Source: an uncultured Pseudomonadales bacterium (GTDB lineage Bacteria > Pseudomonadota > Gammaproteobacteria > Pseudomonadales > Azotimanducaceae). Taken from it: a stretch of DNA of 64,000 bases. The position numbers and the translations under genes were made by a program. Numbering within the stretch: the stretch's first letter is position 1; every line of letters starts with the position of its first letter. Where the stretch lies: assembly GCA_958296405.1 (NCBI GenBank), contig OY282519.1:3456132-3520131 (forward strand). The letters run 5' to 3'. This document shows positions 60,184-64,000 of this stretch, piece by piece. The notes under the pieces were generated by a model, which was given only the letters and a program-made list of their open reading frames with translations, was not told where the DNA came from and made no database searches.

Positions 60184-61581
60184 ATGGCGGATTATCCAGC
60201 CGGCGGAGATTCTGCCATCCCTGAACCCCGTTTCAAGCGGGTGTTGCGCACCCGCGAGGTCCTCACGCTGTCGTTCGGCGCCATGATCGGCTGGAGCTGG
60301 GTGATGCTCACCGGGCACTGGGTGGAAAGCGCCGGCTCCCTCGGTGCGCTGGTGGCGTTCGGCGCCGCCGGCCTCGTGATCGCCCTCATTGGCCTCACCT
60401 ACTCGGAACTTGCCGCCGCCATGCCGAGGGCCGGTGGCGAGCATGTCTACACCCATGAGGGGCTGGGGCCCGGCTGGTCTTTCGTCTGCACTTGGGCGCT
60501 GCTGATGGCGTATGGGGTGGTGTGCGCGTTCGAGTCCGTCGCGTTGCCCACCGCGCTCGAATACCTGCTGCCGAACATCCGCCTCACGACGTTGTGGACC
60601 GTGCTCGACGCGCCGGTGAACTTGGGCTTCCTGTTGATCGGCGTGGGCGCGGCCATCGTGATGACTTGGATCAACGTCCTCGGCATCCGCGTCGCGGCCA
60701 TCGTGCAAAGCATCGTCACCGGCGCCATCCTGCTGGCCGGCTTGGTGCTCTTCTCCGGCGCCGCTGCACACGGCGACTTGGCCAACGCCGCGCCGCTCAT
60801 CGCCACGCCGGCAACCGGCATCTTGACGGTGCTCATCATGGCGCCGGCGCTGCTGGTGGGCTTCGACGTGCTGCCCCAGTCCGCAGAGGAGATCGATTTG
60901 CCGGCGCGACGCATCGGTTGGCTCTTGATCGGCTCGCTGTTGCTGGCCGTGGCGTGGTACGGCGCCATCTCCTTCGCCGCGGCCTTGGGCTTGGACGCGA
61001 CGGCCCGCGCCAACGCGACGATGGCCACCGCGGACGCCGCCAAAACCCTGTGGGGCGGCAGCTGGGCGGGTGTTGCCCTCATCGCCGGCGGCGTCGGCGG
61101 CATCCTCACCAGTTGGAACGCCTTCATCATCGGCGGCAGCCGCGTGATGTTCGCGCTGGCCGAATCCGGGGTGTTGCCGGCTCCGTTCGCCCGCTTGCAT
61201 CCGAAGCATCGCACGCCCTATGTCGGCATCATCACCCTCGGCGTGATGGCGTGCGTGTCGCCGTTCTTTGGCCGCACGATTCTGGTTTGGCTCATCAACG
61301 CCGGCAGCTTTGCGGTGGTGGTCGCCTATCTCTTCGTGCCCATCGCCTTCCTCGCCCTGCGGCGCAAGCGGCCGGAGATGGCGCGGCCCTTCCGCGTGCG
61401 CTCCCCGCGCCTCGTCGGCGGTGCCGCCATCTTGCTCGGCTTCGCGCTGCTCTGCCTGTACCTGCCCTTCAGCCCCTCGTCCCTCGCTTGGCCTTACGAA
61501 TGGGCGATGGTGCTCGGCTGGGCGGCCGTCGGGGCGGCGGTGTGGTGGTTCCGGCCAAGCGCCAAGGCACACGCAGCGTAG
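60184..61581 (+). CDS. APC-superfamily amino-acid permease
   Basis: Inner-membrane transporter of 465 residues with about 12 helices. The first helix carries the APC-type unwound glycine motif in LSFGAMIGWSWVMLTGHWV. Another conserved segment is LTYSELAAAMPRAGGEHVYT, which is the usual 'Y-x-E-L-x-x-x-x-P-x-x-G-G' signature. The C-terminal helices are LVGGAAILLGFALLCLYL and WAMVLGWAAVGAAVWWF. Import of an amino acid or an amine is likely; amines would fit the amine oxidase elsewhere in the window, but that is speculative. ATG at 60184. Confidence 0.9.
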   Translation: MADYPAGGDSAIPEPRFKRVLRTREVLTLSFGAMIGWSWVMLTGHWVESAGSLGALVAFGAAGLVIALIGLTYSELAAAMPRAGGEHVYTHEGLGPGWSFVCTWALLMAYGVVCAFESVALPTALEYLLPNIRLTTLWTVLDAPVNLGFLLIGVGAAIVMTWINVLGIRVAAIVQSIVTGAILLAGLVLFSGAAAHGDLANAAPLIATPATGILTVLIMAPALLVGFDVLPQSAEEIDLPARRIGWLLIGSLLLAVAWYGAISFAAALGLDATARANATMATADAAKTLWGGSWAGVALIAGGVGGILTSWNAFIIGGSRVMFALAESGVLPAPFARLHPKHRTPYVGIITLGVMACVSPFFGRTILVWLINAGSFAVVVAYLFVPIAFLALRRKRPEMARPFRVRSPRLVGGAAILLGFALLCLYLPFSPSSLAWPYEWAMVLGWAAVGAAVWWFRPSAKAHAA

Positions 61582-61605
61582 GGGGCCGCCGGGCACCGAG
61601 GCAGA

Positions 61606-62691
61606 TCAAAAGAGCCCGAGCTGCTCCACGCTGGGGCGGAACAAGTCTGTGCGCAACACCGGCATGGACCGCTCCGTGAAGCCATGCTTGCGCCACGCCA
61701 CCTCAAAGCGCTTGGCCAAGAGCTCGGCATACACGCCCTCGCCGCGCATCCGCGTTCCCCACCCAGAGGCGTAGGCGCGTCCGCCGCGGGTGTCGCGCAC
61801 GCGATTCATCACATGCTCCGCCTTCATCGGATAGTGTTCGTTTAGCCAATCGAGAAACAGATCTTTCACCTCGAACGGCAGGCGCAGCAGGATGTAGCCC
61901 ATGCCTTGGGCGCCGGCTTCGGCAGCGGCGGCGACGATGCGCTCCAGCTCGCCATCGTTCACAAACGGGATCATGGGCGCCGCCATCACGCCCACCGGCA
62001 CCCCTGCATCATGGAGCGTGGACACCACGCGCAGACGCGCCGCCGGCGATGCGGTGCGCGGCTCTAATTTTGTCTTCAAGGCGTTGTCGAGGGTCGTCAC
62101 GCTCACCATCACGGCAACCAGTTGTTGCTCGGCGAACGCATGCAACAGGTCCAAGTCGCGCAGCACGCCGGCGCCCTTGGTGACGATGCTCACGGGGTGG
62201 CGGTACTCGAGCAGCGTCTCCAGCACTTGGCGGGTGACGCGAAAGCGGCGTTCGCCGGGCTGGTATGGGTCTGTGTTGGTGCCCATGGCCAGCGTCGAGC
62301 AAACATAGCCTGGGCGCCCCAACGCTTCCCGCAGGCGTTGCGCCACATGGGTTTTGTGGAAGATCTTCGTCTCGAAATCCAAGCCCGGCGACAAGTCCAA
62401 GAACGCGTGGGTGGGCCGCGCGTAGCAGTAAATGCAGCCGTGCTCACAGCCCTTGTAAGGGTTAATGGATTGGCTGAACGGAATGTCCGGCGAGCGGTTG
62501 GTGGCGATGAGGTTCTTGGTGTCGTCTGGCAGGAACTCGGTTTGCGGAGCGGATGCCCCAAACGCATCGTCCGCGGCGCCCTGCCCCGCCGACGCCCAGC
62601 CATCGTCCTCCGGCACGCTGCGGTGCTGCTCGAATCGGCCGGCGGGGTTGCTGACCGCCCCGCGGCCCTTATGCACCTCGCGTCGCTCCAT
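61606..62691 (-). CDS. PA0069-family radical SAM protein
   Basis: Radical SAM enzyme of 361 residues. The 4Fe-4S binding motif is CEHGCIYCYARP (C-x3-C-x2-C form). Conserved elements of the PA0069 family are KGRGAVSNPAGRFE near the N-terminus, NLIATNRSPDIPFSQSINPY before the cluster motif, and GTNTDPYQPGE and SVTTLDNALKTKLEPRT after it. The ATG at 62691 fits this N-terminus; a TTG lies 12 bases upstream. The reaction is unknown; related proteins are sometimes annotated as photolyase-like, and radical chemistry on nucleic acid is possible but untested. Confidence 0.88.
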   Translation of the reverse strand: MERREVHKGRGAVSNPAGRFEQHRSVPEDDGWASAGQGAADDAFGASAPQTEFLPDDTKNLIATNRSPDIPFSQSINPYKGCEHGCIYCYARPTHAFLDLSPGLDFETKIFHKTHVAQRLREALGRPGYVCSTLAMGTNTDPYQPGERRFRVTRQVLETLLEYRHPVSIVTKGAGVLRDLDLLHAFAEQQLVAVMVSVTTLDNALKTKLEPRTASPAARLRVVSTLHDAGVPVGVMAAPMIPFVNDGELERIVAAAAEAGAQGMGYILLRLPFEVKDLFLDWLNEHYPMKAEHVMNRVRDTRGGRAYASGWGTRMRGEGVYAELLAKRFEVAWRKHGFTERSMPVLRTDLFRPSVEQLGLF

Positions 62692-62841
62692 CGCTTGCCC
62701 CAAGGGAGATGAACCGATGACTATAACTGTCTATCAGTACAGGTCAAGCATCAAATGGGCGCTGGTGCCGGCGTTCGTCCTTGCGCCCCGCCACCACTTC
62801 GGCGAGCATCCAGCCAAGCACGTCAGGGAAGGACAAGAGCC

Positions 62842-63471
62842 ATGGCGCTCGTCTTGTGGGGTGGCGCCACCACGCGCACCATCCGCGCGCATTGGGCGCT
62901 GGAGGAACTCGGCCTCGAGTACGAGGCGAAGCTCATCGGCCCGCGCACCGGCGCAACGCAGACACCCGCGTTCCGCGCCCTCAGCATCAAAGAGAAGGTG
63001 CCGGTGCTGGTGGATGCCGGCTTGGTGCTCACCGAGAGCGCGGCCATCGTCACCTACCTCGGCGACAAGCACGGCGGCCTCACCCCGCCCCTCGGCAGCG
63101 CCGAGCGCGCCCGCTACTACGAGTGGATGTCCTTCATCCTCATGGAGCTCGACGCGCACACCCTCTACGTGATCCGCAAGCACCGCGATCTCGCCGCCTT
63201 GTACGGCGAGGCGCCAGCAGCCGTGGAGGCGGCGCACCAAGGCTTCGAGAAGCAGATCCGCTGGGCCGAAGAGCGTTTGGGCGACGCGCCCTACGCGGTG
63301 GGCGACGCCTTCTCCGGCGCGGACATCCTATTGGTCTCGTGCCTCGATTGGGCGCGCGCCTATGGCTTCACGCTGGCGCCGGCCCTGGACGCCTACCGCG
63401 AGCGCCATCACGAACGCCCGGCCTATCGGCGCGCCGCGGCGTTGAACAACTCCATCCAGCCCGGCGCCTGA
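62842..63471 (+). CDS. Glutathione S-transferase family protein
   Basis: Glutathione transferase of 209 residues for detoxification. The thioredoxin-like N-terminal domain begins ALVLWGGATTRTIRAHWALEE, with KVPVLVDAGLVLTESAAIVTYL as the cis-proline/ES motif that binds glutathione. The C-terminal helical domain contains YAVGDAFSGADILLVSCLDWA, the N-capping aspartate motif. The catalytic serine/tyrosine is likely one of the first residues of the domain. ATG at 62842 is preceded by AGGGAAGGA. It is convergent with the ABC transporter at the edge. Confidence 0.88.
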   Translation: MALVLWGGATTRTIRAHWALEELGLEYEAKLIGPRTGATQTPAFRALSIKEKVPVLVDAGLVLTESAAIVTYLGDKHGGLTPPLGSAERARYYEWMSFILMELDAHTLYVIRKHRDLAALYGEAPAAVEAAHQGFEKQIRWAEERLGDAPYAVGDAFSGADILLVSCLDWARAYGFTLAPALDAYRERHHERPAYRRAAALNNSIQPGA

Positions 63472-63515
63472 CACACTGGCGCATCCCCGCCGCTGGCCGG
63501 GCCGTCGCTGCGGGC

Positions 63516-64000
63516 TCAGGCGATCTGCCGCTGCACCAAGTCCCGAAACGGGCCTTCGGCTTCCACGAGCTCGTCGAACGTGCCGGATTGCGCGATTTGG
63601 CCATCCTGCAGCACATAGATGCTGTCTGCCATGCGGATGGTCGAGAGCCGGTGCGCACTGACGAAGCGCGTCACGGCAAGCGCGGTCACGCTCTCCATCA
63701 CCCGCGCTTGGCTCTTGTTGTCCAGCCAGTTCGTGGCCTCGTCCAGAAACAACACGCACGGGTCTCGCGCCAGCGCCGCGGCCAACATGATGCGTTGCAC
63801 CTGCCCGCCAGAAAACAGCGCGCTCTCGCCCACAGGCGTGTGCATCTGCATCGGCATGGCGGCGATGTCCTCGTCCACCGCAGCCAAGCGAGCGGCCCGC
63901 CATGCGTCATCCTCCGTCAAATCCGTGGCGACGCCGATGATGTTCTCGAACACGGTGCCGGGCTGCATCGAGGCATCCTGCACCACCATGCCAATCCGGC
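63516..64000 (-). CDS. NHLM/NHLP-type bacteriocin export ABC transporter, C-terminal part
   Basis: Only the C-terminal nucleotide-binding part of the protein is inside the window (about 160 residues). The Q-loop region MVVQDASMQPGTVFENI, the signature FSGGQVQRIMLAAALARDP, Walker B VLFLDEATNWLDNKSQ and the switch histidine in VSAHRLSTIRMADSIYVL are all present. The spacing and the AMPMQMHTPVGE segment resemble transporters of NHLP-leader ribosomal peptides. The membrane and peptidase parts must lie beyond position 64000. The frame is open at the window edge. Family assignment is good; the RiPP link is inference. Confidence 0.78.
   Translation of the reverse strand, partial: RIGMVVQDASMQPGTVFENIIGVATDLTEDDAWRAARLAAVDEDIAAMPMQMHTPVGESALFSGGQVQRIMLAAALARDPCVLFLDEATNWLDNKSQARVMESVTALAVTRFVSAHRLSTIRMADSIYVLQDGQIAQSGTFDELVEAEGPFRDLVQRQIA

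Noticed and set aside
1-64000. Search for CRISPR arrays, rRNA and tRNA genes
   Set aside because: No regularly spaced identical repeats, no rRNA-like sequence and no complete tRNA cloverleaf were seen by reading; a covariance-model search was not possible.

Overview
This window is high-GC bacterial DNA and looks gammaproteobacterial. The best evidence is one conserved block: hypoxanthine phosphoribosyltransferase, methylthioinosine phosphorylase, a CsiV-like protein and mfd (46322-52088). The same set of neighbours is known around mfd in Pseudomonas. A PA0069-type radical SAM protein and a MnmH-type tRNA selenouridine synthase agree with this. The many CoA-ester genes (tandem CaiB transferase, three crotonases, single-chain acyl-CoA carboxylase, acyl-CoA dehydrogenase, phytanoyl-CoA dioxygenase) suggest a metabolically broad environmental organism. 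No rRNA, tRNA or CRISPR array was found. Genus and species cannot be given from the sequence alone.

Layout. 1-7512 is housekeeping and catabolic: msrA (cut by the window edge), a Sel1-repeat lipoprotein, mnmH, a NIPSNAP protein, and a translationally coupled CaiB transferase/crotonase pair. 7752-15217 is a first accessory (defence-like) island. It holds an ATPase whose DUF4276 partner is broken, a cystathionine beta-synthase-like gene, a HicB antitoxin remnant, an intact ATPase/DUF4276 pair, a SacI-family restriction endonuclease and a D12-class adenine methylase. 15459-26716 returns to catabolism: LysR regulator, two crotonases, copper amine oxidase, acyl-CoA carboxylase, and several exported proteins. 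26873-31604 is a cell-surface glycan cluster whose genes alternate strand one by one, followed by cysE.

32575-45043 is a second, much more disturbed accessory island. It starts with a promoter/operator and a RelE/HigB-like toxin next to an antitoxin fused to an ImmA/IrrE peptidase. Next come a truncated rmuC, two insertion-sequence remnants, and a block that looks less GC-rich with a membrane protein and an M48 lipoprotein. A complete ISNCY-family element with a 17-bp target duplication sits at the edge of a Sel1-repeat gene fragment. After several decayed fragments the island ends with a two-gene operon of a KAP-family P-loop NTPase and a NACHT NTPase with C-terminal leucine-rich repeats. 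This pair is the most interesting candidate for an undescribed immune module.

45262-64000 is again mostly chromosomal core: mechanosensitive channel, purine salvage pair, csiV-like gene, mfd, acyl-CoA dehydrogenase, phytanoyl-CoA dioxygenase, a two-gene RND efflux system, zinc alcohol dehydrogenase, amino-acid permease, radical SAM protein and glutathione S-transferase. The window ends inside an NHLM/NHLP-type peptide-exporting ABC transporter, which hints at a ribosomal-peptide cluster just outside.
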